A stretch of DNA of 64,000 nt, taken from NCBI RefSeq assembly GCF_014697475.1, contig NZ_JACJRV010000004.1, positions 248,001-312,000 of the forward strand, in the 5' to 3' direction. The notes below the pieces were generated by a model. That model saw only the letters and a list, made by a program, of their open reading frames with translations, was not told the origin of the DNA and did no database searches. Source of the DNA: Nostoc sp. FACHB-152. GTDB lineage: Bacteria > Cyanobacteriota > Cyanobacteriia > Cyanobacteriales > Nostocaceae. This document shows positions 1 through 9,797 of the stretch, piece after piece (the first letter of the stretch is position 1; each line of letters begins with the position of its first letter). The position numbers and the translations under genes were made by a program.

Positions 1-401
1 CAATGAATATTTTGTCGGCAAAATATACAAATGATGGGTTTGATGTAGGTGAACAGTTAATCAGAGTTCCAGCAGATGTGAGGGAGAGTTTACAACTACA
101 TCCGGGGCAGAGTTTTGATTTGGGTATTCGTCCAGAGCATATTTATATTAATGAACTACAGCGAAACACACAGGAAGAGATAGGAGAATTATTTGTTGAG
201 GTAAAAGTGGTTGAGCCTTTGGGAAGGGAAACTTTAATTCGTGCTGCTTTACCTGATTCAACTGTATTATTAAATGTTCAAATTGGTGGCAATGTGCGCT
301 TCCATCCAGGCGATCGCTTATCTTTAAAATTAGATTTAAGTCAGTTATTTGTATTTGATTCTATTACTGGAGATAGGTTATATCCCCAGTTCAATAATTA
401 A
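1..401 (+). CDS. ABC transporter ATP-binding protein, C-terminal part (TOBE domain), truncated by window edge
   Basis: Only the last ~132 residues are present; the frame is open to the left edge, so the true start lies outside. The residues RPEHIYIN followed by a beta-rich segment (VVEPLGRETLIRAALP, PGDRLSLKLDLSQLFVFD) are the regulatory MalK/UgpC-type C-terminal TOBE/OB fold of ATPases that energise sugar or glycerol-phosphate import at the inner face of the plasma membrane. The Walker and signature motifs are upstream of the window, so the substrate cannot be told. The next gene is on the opposite strand and converges on it. Confidence 0.8.
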   Translation, partial: MNILSAKYTNDGFDVGEQLIRVPADVRESLQLHPGQSFDLGIRPEHIYINELQRNTQEEIGELFVEVKVVEPLGRETLIRAALPDSTVLLNVQIGGNVRFHPGDRLSLKLDLSQLFVFDSITGDRLYPQFNN

Positions 402-456
402 TTTAAAACCCTGAATATCAGGAATGACAATAATTTTGCTTCCTACCTTCTGCCTC

Positions 457-1683
457 CTAAGGTATTAAAACTAAACTGCCAGATTCCACAACTCCTAGTG
501 CATTTGGCTTGCTAAAACGCCAGTGTTGTTGATATCTGTTGAGAAAGTTTTGTCCGATAATACCGTCTACTCCTGGGAGTTTGAGAATGTTGCTTTGCTC
601 AACAATTACAGCATCAATTTCAGTGGCTTGGTGTTGCTGAATTTGCAGCTTAGTCAATTTAACCTTTTTGACTGTTTCACGTCCGCCAAAACCGAAAATT
701 TGTGATGTTTGAGCGTTGCGATGGTCAATTCCTAATTTTTGAACTACTGACGGGGATAGCATCATCGCATAAGCTCCTGTATCCACCGCAAAAGTAAAAG
801 GCCCTTGACCGTTAATATAAACTTGGGCAGTCAAAATCCCAAAGCTTCCTTTTAAAGGAATAGCACCCGCAACAGATTTAGAAGGTGGTAGAAGTTGCAA
901 CTGTTGTTTTTTTGGGTTGAGTACAACATCGAAATTACTTAAAAAATCTAATCCTAAAACTCCAGTGATATTCTTTGGTAGTGCCTGTGTCGGTAGGCCT
1001 AAGCCATGAATACCAGCAACAGTGGCAGAATTTACGCCTAAAACTGGTAAGACATGGGTATTAACTTCTATTCCTTTGAGGTTATTCCCAACTACTGGCT
1101 TATATTCTAAAAGTCCTTTCGGCACAGGACTACTATTAAGCCCAAGTTGTTGAGCTATTTGAGTATTTATAATTGTTTGACTATTACCTGTATCTAATAT
1201 AAAAGTTTGAGTTTGTTTGCCAATGCGGACTGGAACCGTAAAAATAGAACTTTCACCAGCAAAGCTAAGTTGGGTGCTGGCTTGTCCTTGACCAATAGGT
1301 TGAGGTAGTTTCACACCAGTTGCTTCCATAAAAGCTGCCATGCGCTCAAAAGCATCTGGGCGAAATTGGCCATTTGCGCCTAAAGCTACTACTTGCAAGG
1401 CACATCTATTAGCAATGGCTTCAGCTTGTGCTTGATTTGTTAGCTTTTGATTAAAAGATTTAGCCTCGGTACATTTGATGACTTCTTGTAACAGTTGTTG
1501 ACCAAGGCTAGTGGCTGGTTTTTGATGAATTTGACCAGCAGCAGGTGTCGGTATCAATGGGAAAAGACTGCTGAAGTAAATGCTGGGAATAAGCACATAA
1601 GAAAGCAGACTTTTGCCTCGGTGTGAATTTTGGTTTGTTGGAATCTGATATTTTTTCCACCGAGACCGAATAGAAATTTGCAT
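457..1683 (-). CDS. Secreted retropepsin-like aspartic protease
   Basis: A 408-residue protein with two pepsin-type half-sites: FILDTGNSQT near residue 162 and FAVDTGAYAM near residue 299, each followed by a hydrophobic LGL/LGI segment. This is the two-lobed arrangement of a clan AA aspartic protease encoded in one chain. The N-terminus (about residues 25-50) has a hydrophobic stretch ending in TPAAGQ, consistent with a signal peptide, so it probably acts in the periplasm or outside. It starts 21 bp after the stop of mtnA on the same strand, so the two are probably co-transcribed, though no functional link is obvious. The substrate is unknown. Confidence 0.75.
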   Translation of the reverse strand: MQISIRSRWKKYQIPTNQNSHRGKSLLSYVLIPSIYFSSLFPLIPTPAAGQIHQKPATSLGQQLLQEVIKCTEAKSFNQKLTNQAQAEAIANRCALQVVALGANGQFRPDAFERMAAFMEATGVKLPQPIGQGQASTQLSFAGESSIFTVPVRIGKQTQTFILDTGNSQTIINTQIAQQLGLNSSPVPKGLLEYKPVVGNNLKGIEVNTHVLPVLGVNSATVAGIHGLGLPTQALPKNITGVLGLDFLSNFDVVLNPKKQQLQLLPPSKSVAGAIPLKGSFGILTAQVYINGQGPFTFAVDTGAYAMMLSPSVVQKLGIDHRNAQTSQIFGFGGRETVKKVKLTKLQIQQHQATEIDAVIVEQSNILKLPGVDGIIGQNFLNRYQQHWRFSKPNALGVVESGSLVLIP

Positions 1684-1704
1684 AAAAACAGTGAATATAG
1701 CTAG

Positions 1705-2769
1705 TTAACACACTGTTTTAACTTGGTACTTAGCTAAATCACCAGGTGAAAATGCCCCATTTTCTGTAATTATGGCTGTGATTAACTCTGCCGGAGTAAC
1801 ATCAAAAGCTGGGTTATAAAATTCCACGCCTTCAGGTGTTAGTCTGGTGTCACCAACTTGATAAATTTCCTCTGGGTGGCGTTCTTCAATGGGGATTTGG
1901 CTACCGTCAGATAATGCAAAATCAACGGTAGAAAAAGGTGCGGCGACAAAGAAGGGTATGTTGTGAGCTTTGGCTACGATCGCTAAACTATATGTACCAA
2001 TTTTATTTGCTGTGTCACCGTTGGCAGCAATGCGATCGGCTCCTACAACTACAGCATGAATCAAACCCCTTTGCATACAGTGGGCTGCCATATTATCTGT
2101 AATCAGTGTCACGGGAATATTTTCTTGCACACATTCCCAAGCTGTGAGTTTTGCACCTTGTAACCGGGGACGGGTTTCGTCAGCAAACAACTTTTCTAAA
2201 CGCCCTTCGCGCCAAGCGGAACGCACTACTCCCAAGGCTGTACCGTAACCTGCTGTTGCTAACGCCCCAGCATTACAATGAGTCAGTAAAGTTAGCTTTT
2301 CGGGTGTTTTGGGCAGTACAGTTAAACCATGATCGCCCATTGCCTGACAAGTTTGCAAATCTTCAGTATTAATGGCTTGGGCTGTTTGAAATAAAACTTG
2401 TTTAATATCTTCAACACTTCCCTGAGTTGCGTGGGCAGTTTTTAACATTCGGTTAATTGCCCAGAATAAATTTACAGCCGTGGGACGAGTTGCTTGTAAT
2501 AGTTGGGCAACATTTTCTAATTGGGTTAAAAATTCGCTGCGTTCGTTGGTTGTAATTTCTCTCGCGCCAAGATACATTCCATAAGCCGCAGCCACACCAA
2601 TAGCCGGTGCGCCCCGCACAATCATGGTTTTAATTGCCTGCGCTATTTCTTTACTAGTGCGAATTTCGACAAAGGCATACTCATTGGGTAAAAGGGTTTG
2701 GTCAATCAGTGACACAGAATTGTTGTGCCAAATTACCGGATAAACCTGATTTGCAGAGCGTGTCATCAA
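1705..2769 (-). CDS. mtnA: S-methyl-5-thioribose-1-phosphate isomerase
   Basis: A 354-residue cytosolic enzyme of the methionine salvage pathway that isomerises 5-methylthioribose-1-phosphate to the ribulose form. Family hallmarks are visible: [15 protein letters not shown] near the N-terminus, the catalytic cysteine in [18 protein letters not shown], and the catalytic aspartate in [20 protein letters not shown]. Length and the full N- and C-termini fit the eIF2B-like MtnA family. No other salvage genes are adjacent. The downstream protease gene is 21 bp away. Confidence 0.95.
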   Translation of the reverse strand: MMTRSANQVYPVIWHNNSVSLIDQTLLPNEYAFVEIRTSKEIAQAIKTMIVRGAPAIGVAAAYGMYLGAREITTNERSEFLTQLENVAQLLQATRPTAVNLFWAINRMLKTAHATQGSVEDIKQVLFQTAQAINTEDLQTCQAMGDHGLTVLPKTPEKLTLLTHCNAGALATAGYGTALGVVRSAWREGRLEKLFADETRPRLQGAKLTAWECVQENIPVTLITDNMAAHCMQRGLIHAVVVGADRIAANGDTANKIGTYSLAIVAKAHNIPFFVAAPFSTVDFALSDGSQIPIEERHPEEIYQVGDTRLTPEGVEFYNPAFDVTPAELITAIITENGAFSPGDLAKYQVKTVC

Positions 2770-2840
2770 AATAGCTAGTTCATTAAGTTAGTAAGTAAAT
2801 GTTATACCAATTCGCAATGACGCTCGCTGGCTCGCTAACG

Positions 2841-2907
2841 CAATTAAGAAATCTAGCTCCAGTAAGAGTTTCCTGATTTTCATCTGTTGCCTCATTTTAG
2901 AGAATTG
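2841..2907. repeat. Dispersed intergenic repeat, copy 1
   Basis: About 67 bp beginning CAATTAAGAAATCTAGCTCC and ending CTCATTTTAGAGAATTG recur almost unchanged at 60138-60204, 57 kb away. The two copies differ at only a few positions. Both lie in intergenic DNA upstream of a leftward gene and directly after CAATTCG-like sequence. No protein is encoded in it. Confidence 0.8.
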
Positions 2908-3008
2908 ATATTACTTGATCAGAACTAGTAATGTATTTGACCAACTACAGCAAATCGTGTATGAGTTCCAAATAAATCCTTTGCCTATTAAGCTGTTCAG
3001 CCATATAT

Positions 3009-6000
3009 TCAACGTGAATTTGCAATTAATGTAGCGATCGCCTGTACTAACTCTTCAGGCTCGATAGGTTTGGCAAGATGCTGTTGAAATCCGGCTTGTA
3101 GTGCTTGTTTTTGGTTGATTTCTCCAGCATAAGCTGTGAGTGCGATCGCTGGAATATTACCTCCCTGTTGAGGCGACCATTTTCTAATTTGCCGAATCAA
3201 GGAATAGCCATCCATTTCTGGCATTCCAATGTCACACAGCAGCAAATTAAAGTTAGACTGATTCAAAAGTGTTAATGCTTGGATTGCCGAAGCGGCCTTG
3301 GTAACTTGTGCGCCAAATTGCATTAAAATGAATTCTGCCAACTCCCGCATATCTGCATCGTCATCTACAACTAAGATGTGCATACCTGTGAGGTTTGTTG
3401 TAGTTTGAGAATCGCTGTTATTAGCTGATAGCTCTGGTTGAACGACGTTTAACGGTAGCCTGACAGTAAATGTTGCCCCTAAATCTTGCCCTGGGCTATC
3501 TGCTGACACAGTACCGCCATGCAGTTGGGTTAAATGACGAACAATTGCCAGCCCTAATCCTAACCCGCCGAATTTGCGTGTGGTTGTGCCATCTTCTTGG
3601 CGGAAATATTCAAACACATAAGGCAAAAATTCACGGCTGATACCTTTACCAGTATCTTGAACTTGGATTTGAGCATACATCCCAACTTGCTCTAACCGGA
3701 TCTCGATGTGTCCGCCCGGTGGTGTGAACTTCACCGCATTCGAGAGCAGGTTCCAGATAACTTGTTGTAAGCGGTTAGCATCACCGGAAACTGTGCCTGC
3801 TATTGGGTTGAGTTGCGGATGAATTTGAATGTTCTTAGCTTCTGCGGCTAATCTGACTGTTTCTTTAGCAGATGTAATAGTTTCAGCTAAATTCACAGGC
3901 GCGACATTTAAGGTCATTTTGCCTTGCAGAATGCGGGAGACATCCAACAAATCTTCAATTAATTGCGCTTGTAATTTAGCGTTGCGTTCGATTGTTTCTA
4001 GAGCTAAGTCAGTTTTACTAGCATCTAGCCGCTTGCTGCGGAGCATTTTTGTCCAACCTAAAATCGGGTTGAGAGGCGATCGCAATTCGTGGGACAATAC
4101 CGCCAGAAATTCATCTTTAACTCGGTTGGCGGCTTCGGCTTTGGCGCGATCGCTTTGGGCTACTTGGTACAATTGAGCATTATCAATGGCTAGAGAAGCA
4201 CGATGAGCCAATTCCTCTGCTAGTAGCAAATCATTTTCATCATATCGTCTTGCCGATTCGGCTGAGATAAAGGAAATTACGCCTAAAATTTGTGATTGAG
4301 TTTTGAGGGGTACTGTCATTACTGATTTAAACCCAACAGAGCGCAGAATTTCTAAATGTTCTGGGTCTTGGGCTGCTTGTACAAGTAACTCATCAGGAAT
4401 ATCTGGTAACAAATCTGATTGTCCAGTTCGCAATGTCAATGCTGCACCCCTAGCTGCATTCGGGTCTAAAGGATATTTTTCTCGAATTTGTTCAGCCCAT
4501 TGCAGTTTGGCAGGGTCGATGTGAGCTACAGTAATTTGCTCGATTGAGCCATCTTCTTCGATCATGTGGACTGTACACCAATCAGCTAACTTAGACACTG
4601 CTAACTGTGCTACTCGCTCTAAGGTGATTTGATAATCGAGGGAAGATGCTAAAACCGCACTTGCTTCGGATAAAAAGTTTTGGGCAAGTTCTAACTCTAC
4701 TTGCTCGCTGACATCGACTATATAGATTAAAACATCTTCTACTTGCCCTTGAGCGTTGATGGTTGGCAAATAATAAACACTGTAGTAACCAGGAGAGCGA
4801 TCGCTTCTTCCGGGGACGTTGACAGCAAAGTTAGGTGAGATAAAAGCATTCCCTGTAGCGTAAATATCATTAAAGAGTTCGACTAGCTTGGGATCAGATT
4901 CACCAAACAGTTCGGCAATTGAATGTCCTAAGTGTTGTTCGCGGGTTAATCCGTTGATTTGGGCTAATGCTTCATTAATCTCAATAAATCGCTGTTTGGC
5001 ATCTAACAAACCAATTCCCACTGGAGAGGTTTCAAAGATGGTTGCTAATTGGCGTTGGGCTGTTTCTGCTTGATAACGCGCAATGCGTTCGCGCTTGAGT
5101 AATGTTTCGCGTTCTTGTTCGGCTTGCTTGCGCTGTGTAATTTCGATGACAACACCAATCGAGTGATTGGGTTTTCCTTGAGCATCGTAGGTAAACTGTC
5201 CTCTCGCTTCTACCCAGTGAATAGAGCCATCCATCCACCGCAGACGATATTCGTGGTGATACTCTTTTCTTTCCAGCATGGCTTGCTGAAGTTTCGCCTC
5301 AGCTTGAGCTAAGTCATCGGGATGAACCCGTCTCGCCCAAACTTCATAACTAGGTGGGCATTCATTGACTTGTAAACCTAGTACTGTGAAGTGTCCTTCT
5401 GTCCAAAGCAATGTACCAGTTTGGATATCCCAGTCCCAGGCTCCCATACGTCCGGCTCTGAGAGCGAGTTGCAAATGTGTCTCACTTTCTCGCAGGGCTG
5501 CTTCGGCGCGCGATCGCTCTACAGCTAGCCAGGTTTTTTGGGCAATTCGCTCCAGTGTGTCTTTTTCTTCGCTTGTCCAGTGCCGGGGGTAAGCATGATG
5601 CAATACAAGTAGTGCCACAAATCGTCCTTCTTTCACTAAAGGCACACACAACAGTGATTTTGTTTGAATAGCATCGAAAGCAGCAGCACCAGATCCAGCA
5701 GTTCGAGGATCGATATCGACATCATCCACGACAATTGTTTGACCTTGCTTCAGTTGAGCAATCAGTTCCGGGCCGAAGGAATCCATGTGGTGGCTGCCAG
5801 CTACACTGATCACACCATTGCAATAGTCGCGATCGACAATCACATATTCCTGGGTAGAATCAATTTCACCGTAAGTACAGCGAGTTACTTGGAAGTGTTG
5901 CCCGGTAGCGCAAACAACTTGCCAGATAATTTCATTCGAGTCTTCAATAGTCCGAATTGCATCATTCAATTCAATTAAAAATCTTTGTTGTCTCTCCTTC

Positions 6001-8696
6001 TGTTGCAGATCTTCTAGCAGTTGGGCAATTTGTTGCTTGGCTTGCACTTGGGCTGTAACTTCAATGGTATGAATAAACACGCCCTGAATGCTATCCTGAG
6101 CATCCTGCCAAGGTGAAAACACACAGTTAAAAAATGCTTCTCCTAATGTGCGATCGCCTTGACGATCTAAGTAGGCAGGGGACTCATCTAAAATTAACTG
6201 TTGCCCTGTTTGGTAGACTTGTGCGATTAAATCAAAGTAAATCTGCCCTTCTAACTCTGGAAATACCTCCCGCATTGATTTACCAATAATGTCTGGAGTT
6301 CTTCCCGTCATTTGCAGATACATCGGGTTGGCAAATTCATATATCAAGTTTGACCCTGTAACAATGCCAATCATGGCAGGTATTTGCATGAGGATGTCAT
6401 GTAACCGCTTGCGTTCGGTTTCTGCTGTCTGTCGGGCAATTTGTTCTTGTTGTAGGAGGCGATCGCGTTCTGCTTCTATTTGTTTGCGTTCTGTAATATC
6501 CACCGAAATTCCAACTATCCTTACTCCTTTGCCACTGCCATCAACATAAACTCGGCCTTTGCTATTGAGCCAACGCACAACACCATTTGAATTAATTATT
6601 CGGTATTCCTGCTGGTAGGAAGTTGCTCCAGCGATCGCCGCTTGTGCAGCATCTATCATTCGCTGGCGATCGTCTGGATGAATAATTGCAAAGAACTCTT
6701 CTGCTGTACCTTCTTGAATACCCCAAATATCCAGGCTATTAGGAGAACACACCACATAACTTTTAATTAAATCCATGTCCCAGGCAACAATTTGTGCAGA
6801 AGACAAGGCAAGTTGTAGACGTTCTTCCATCTGCCGCAAGTTCTCTTCAATTTGTTTGAGGTGCGTCACATCCTGAAACATTCCAATACCAGTCGCTGGA
6901 TGACCATACATCGCTGGCAACATTTCTCCCCAGCAAAGGGTTGAGCGAATGCCACCTGGTGTATACCAGTTCATTTCATAGTTTTCTAGCTTTTCTCCCT
7001 GGGCAATTAGCACCGCAGGCATTCTGGCGGTAGGGATGCGGTCGCCATTGGTATCGGTACAGTAGTAAGCATCAGTGTACTCCTCCAGAGATTTATTTTT
7101 TGCTAAATCACCGCCTGCCAATTCATTAGCGATCCGATTTGCAAAGGTAATTTTTGCTGTTTCTGGTTCAATAAATACCATTGCTGTTGGCATCAAATCC
7201 AACACTGTTTTTAACCATTTTTGCTGGTTTTCTAAAGCTTCAGTTTGCTGCTGGAGGGCTGTTTGGGCTTGTTTACTATTAGTTATATCTTGGAAGACGC
7301 AAACGGCTGCCACAATTTGATTTTGGTGATTAAAAATCGGTGCAGAATTTACAGAAATAAAAGTCTGGCTACCATTATTTTGATGAATCACCATTTCTTC
7401 GTTAGAGATTACTTCGCCTGTGCGGAGCGATCGCACCAGTGGGTACTCCTCTGCGGCATAGCTGCCGCCATCAGTACGAAAAGCCGTAAATGGAGTTACA
7501 AGTTCATATTCCTCAAGTTCCAAGAACTGTTCATAGTCGTAGCCAGTAATTTGTTTGGCTTGTTCATTAGCCAAAACTAACTTGCCAGTTGCCGCATCGG
7601 CAATTAACACACCTGCTGGTAACTGCCTTAAAACAGTCATAAACTGAGTATGTTCAATTTCAAGTTCGGAGAGTAACCTTTCCCGTTCAGCCTCAGCTTG
7701 TTTGCGTTCTGTAATATCACGAAAATATACTGCCAAACCTTCCGCCGAGGGATAGGCTTTTACCTCTAACCAACATCCAACAGGTTCTCCAAATTCTTCC
7801 CAAGAAACTGGGACTTGTTGAGCTAATGCCCGATGCATTTCCTGGTATGCTATTCCACCTACAAGTTCAGGAAAAACTTCATCCCAAACATTTTTCCCAA
7901 GCAACTCTTCTGGTGTTGTTTGCAGAATTTGGGCTGCTGCTCGATTCACGTAGGTGTAATGCCAGTTTTGATCAAAAGCAACAAAGGCATCCGTAATAGT
8001 TTCTAGGATAGTTGTAACTTTGCGTTCAGTTTCTTGGGCAGCCAGGAGTTGGGCTTGTTGCTGCTGGCTTTGTTTGGTGTGTGTCATGTCCCGGCTGATG
8101 ACTATGACAGATATGGGTGTTCCCTCAGCATTCAATTCGGGAACTAACCGAGCTTGATAAAATCGCACACCCATCGGAGTCGCAAATTCAAATTCAATCT
8201 CCTGTTCTTGCGCCGTGGCGAAAACTTGGCGTAAATGCTCTTCCCAGAACAGGTAAATTGGATCTGACATAAATTCGGACATGGATTTGCCCAGTAGCTC
8301 ATTTCGTGGCAATCCTAGAGCTTGCTCAACAATGCGGTTGACATACAAATAACGGATTTGTGAATCGAAGCGAGCGATCGCATCAGGAGAATTTTCTAAT
8401 AAAGCTGTTAAATCTTGTTGCTGACGTTCTAAAGTGGCGATCGCTTTTTGTTGTTCAATAATGCGCGCTGCCAAAGAAGCATTTTCTGTATTTACTTCAA
8501 TCGCCTCAGTATTCAGATTTACTTCATTCCCCAAGCTGCGGGCAACGTGTTCAATCACTTCCGAACGAGAAATACCTCGTCTGTGAGCCTCATCATCAAG
8601 CAATTGCCACGCTGTACTGGTAAGTGATAGGCTAACCCGTTGTTTTGTTTCTGCATCCCAATTACTAACAAACTTACCAGTGGTGTCACGTTTCAT
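3009..8696 (-). CDS. RHH-multiPAS-GAF hybrid histidine kinase (1895 aa)
   Basis: Giant soluble sensor kinase. Reading from the N-terminus: a ribbon-helix-helix-like segment (about 1-55, with KQRVSLSLTSTAWQLLDDEA and RRGISRSEVIEHVARSL); a short coiled coil (75-95); six PAS domains (about 100-880); GAF (905-1060); two PAS domains (1075-1335); GAF (1345-1500); HisKA with the phospho-acceptor H1536 in LSHELRSP; HATPase_c with an NAVKFTPPGG N-box; and a C-terminal receiver with phospho-acceptor D1822 in LLCDIGMPEMDG. No membrane segment is seen, so it senses cytoplasmic or ligand signals. The start is the ATG at 8696. It is monocistronic and no separate response regulator is adjacent. The signal is unknown. 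The RHH-like N-terminus suggests DNA binding or dimerisation, which is an inference. Confidence 0.9.
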   Translation of the reverse strand: MKRDTTGKFVSNWDAETKQRVSLSLTSTAWQLLDDEAHRRGISRSEVIEHVARSLGNEVNLNTEAIEVNTENASLAARIIEQQKAIATLERQQQDLTALLENSPDAIARFDSQIRYLYVNRIVEQALGLPRNELLGKSMSEFMSDPIYLFWEEHLRQVFATAQEQEIEFEFATPMGVRFYQARLVPELNAEGTPISVIVISRDMTHTKQSQQQQAQLLAAQETERKVTTILETITDAFVAFDQNWHYTYVNRAAAQILQTTPEELLGKNVWDEVFPELVGGIAYQEMHRALAQQVPVSWEEFGEPVGCWLEVKAYPSAEGLAVYFRDITERKQAEAERERLLSELEIEHTQFMTVLRQLPAGVLIADAATGKLVLANEQAKQITGYDYEQFLELEEYELVTPFTAFRTDGGSYAAEEYPLVRSLRTGEVISNEEMVIHQNNGSQTFISVNSAPIFNHQNQIVAAVCVFQDITNSKQAQTALQQQTEALENQQKWLKTVLDLMPTAMVFIEPETAKITFANRIANELAGGDLAKNKSLEEYTDAYYCTDTNGDRIPTARMPAVLIAQGEKLENYEMNWYTPGGIRSTLCWGEMLPAMYGHPATGIGMFQDVTHLKQIEENLRQMEERLQLALSSAQIVAWDMDLIKSYVVCSPNSLDIWGIQEGTAEEFFAIIHPDDRQRMIDAAQAAIAGATSYQQEYRIINSNGVVRWLNSKGRVYVDGSGKGVRIVGISVDITERKQIEAERDRLLQQEQIARQTAETERKRLHDILMQIPAMIGIVTGSNLIYEFANPMYLQMTGRTPDIIGKSMREVFPELEGQIYFDLIAQVYQTGQQLILDESPAYLDRQGDRTLGEAFFNCVFSPWQDAQDSIQGVFIHTIEVTAQVQAKQQIAQLLEDLQQKERQQRFLIELNDAIRTIEDSNEIIWQVVCATGQHFQVTRCTYGEIDSTQEYVIVDRDYCNGVISVAGSHHMDSFGPELIAQLKQGQTIVVDDVDIDPRTAGSGAAAFDAIQTKSLLCVPLVKEGRFVALLVLHHAYPRHWTSEEKDTLERIAQKTWLAVERSRAEAALRESETHLQLALRAGRMGAWDWDIQTGTLLWTEGHFTVLGLQVNECPPSYEVWARRVHPDDLAQAEAKLQQAMLERKEYHHEYRLRWMDGSIHWVEARGQFTYDAQGKPNHSIGVVIEITQRKQAEQERETLLKRERIARYQAETAQRQLATIFETSPVGIGLLDAKQRFIEINEALAQINGLTREQHLGHSIAELFGESDPKLVELFNDIYATGNAFISPNFAVNVPGRSDRSPGYYSVYYLPTINAQGQVEDVLIYIVDVSEQVELELAQNFLSEASAVLASSLDYQITLERVAQLAVSKLADWCTVHMIEEDGSIEQITVAHIDPAKLQWAEQIREKYPLDPNAARGAALTLRTGQSDLLPDIPDELLVQAAQDPEHLEILRSVGFKSVMTVPLKTQSQILGVISFISAESARRYDENDLLLAEELAHRASLAIDNAQLYQVAQSDRAKAEAANRVKDEFLAVLSHELRSPLNPILGWTKMLRSKRLDASKTDLALETIERNAKLQAQLIEDLLDVSRILQGKMTLNVAPVNLAETITSAKETVRLAAEAKNIQIHPQLNPIAGTVSGDANRLQQVIWNLLSNAVKFTPPGGHIEIRLEQVGMYAQIQVQDTGKGISREFLPYVFEYFRQEDGTTTRKFGGLGLGLAIVRHLTQLHGGTVSADSPGQDLGATFTVRLPLNVVQPELSANNSDSQTTTNLTGMHILVVDDDADMRELAEFILMQFGAQVTKAASAIQALTLLNQSNFNLLLCDIGMPEMDGYSLIRQIRKWSPQQGGNIPAIALTAYAGEINQKQALQAGFQQHLAKPIEPEELVQAIATLIANSR

Positions 8697-8708
8697 GAAG
8701 ATTTATCC

Positions 8709-8718
8709 GTATGCATAC
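8709..8718 (-). promoter_or_regulatory. Perfect palindrome just upstream of the RHH-kinase start
   Basis: GTATGCATAC is a perfect 10-bp palindrome whose near edge lies 12 bases before the ATG of the 1895-aa kinase. It is flanked by CC on one side and ACGG on the other, giving an almost symmetric 16-bp site. Position and symmetry fit an operator for a dimeric RHH protein, possibly the kinase's own N-terminus; this is inference only. Confidence 0.3.
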
Positions 8719-8791
8719 ACGGTTTCTTCTATTGAATATGACTTACTCCCTACTCAGAATCTCCCCTAAGGCTGAGGTTTTGGTTGCATGA

Positions 8792-8833
8792 TAAGGGAAT
8801 AGGTAATAGGGAACAGGCAATAGGGAATAGGCG
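8792..8833. repeat. STRR-type heptamer repeats
   Basis: Degenerate tandem 7-mers of the type AATAGGG/AACAGGC run through the intergenic space between the giant kinase and the TauE-like gene. They belong to the short tandemly repeated repetitive sequences known from heterocystous cyanobacteria. No gene is present in this gap. Confidence 0.6.
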
Positions 8834-8865
8834 ACAGCAAATAATTAGAGAAATTGATCAAAAGA

Positions 8866-9660
8866 CTAATTTAATTGCCACTTCATCAACATAAAAATTG
8901 CCACTACAATTACAAAAAAACCAAAGCCTTTTTCTAACTGTTTTGCTTGAATAAACTGCGATAAATAAGCTCCCAGAAGCATTCCTGCACTAGCAGCTAA
9001 AGTAAAAGTCAACATTAAATTGATATCCACAGGGATAGAACCTAAATATCCAAGAAATCCTGTTATGGATTTGAAGACAATAATTACTAATGAAGTACCG
9101 ATCGCTTGCTTTATGGGTATATTTCCTAAAAGTACAAGCGCTGGAATAATCATAAAACCACCACCAGTCCCAACTAGACCAGTAATAATTCCTACACCCA
9201 AACCTTCTACGGGAATAGCTAACCAAGAGGGGATACGAGTAGGAGTATCTTTGCTCAATTCCAAATCTAATTGTTCTGCGGACTCATGATTACTGTTACG
9301 AATCATAAAATACGCCGCTAGTAGCATCATGCCTATGAATAAGACCAGCTGAAGGGTTGGTGATACAACGGGTAGAGTAGCAATCCGAGCGCCGATGTAA
9401 GCCCCTAGCATCGCACCAGGAGAAAACAGCAAAGCGATTTTAAAGTTGACATTGCCTTGTTTCCAATGCGGAATGATCCCAATCAGGCTGACAAATCCGA
9501 CAATCACCAAACTCATAGCGATCGCTGACTTAATCGGCACTCCCATCACATTAATTAAGACAGGTACTGCTAAAATCGAGCCGCCACCACCAATTAAACC
9601 TAAGCTTAAACCCACACAAACAGCTAATAAGTGTCCAATAATCTCAAAAAACATCGTCAT
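8866..9660 (-). CDS. TauE/SafE-family sulfite/anion exporter-like membrane protein
   Basis: A 264-residue, strongly hydrophobic protein with about eight membrane helices in two inverted halves. Each half carries the family glycine-rich loop: GLSLGLIGGGGSILAVPVL near residue 17 and GIITGLVGTGGGFMIIPALV near residue 155. The family (TSUP) exports sulfite, sulfoacetate or related anions across the plasma membrane. It lies 137 bp downstream of the persulfide-dioxygenase-like gene on the same strand, which makes sulfite export a reasonable inference. The substrate cannot be read from the sequence. Confidence 0.8.
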   Translation of the reverse strand: MTMFFEIIGHLLAVCVGLSLGLIGGGGSILAVPVLINVMGVPIKSAIAMSLVIVGFVSLIGIIPHWKQGNVNFKIALLFSPGAMLGAYIGARIATLPVVSPTLQLVLFIGMMLLAAYFMIRNSNHESAEQLDLELSKDTPTRIPSWLAIPVEGLGVGIITGLVGTGGGFMIIPALVLLGNIPIKQAIGTSLVIIVFKSITGFLGYLGSIPVDINLMLTFTLAASAGMLLGAYLSQFIQAKQLEKGFGFFVIVVAIFMLMKWQLN

Positions 9661-9797
9661 CTAACATTTATAAGGTGTAGCGGCATCTTATTTTAGTCAA
9701 TACTTGAGCATATAAGAATCAGGTTTGATGACTGAACATATTTGTGTAGGAAGGGTTGAGGCAACAGGCAATAGTAAAGAAGGCCGGTAGAAAATTC

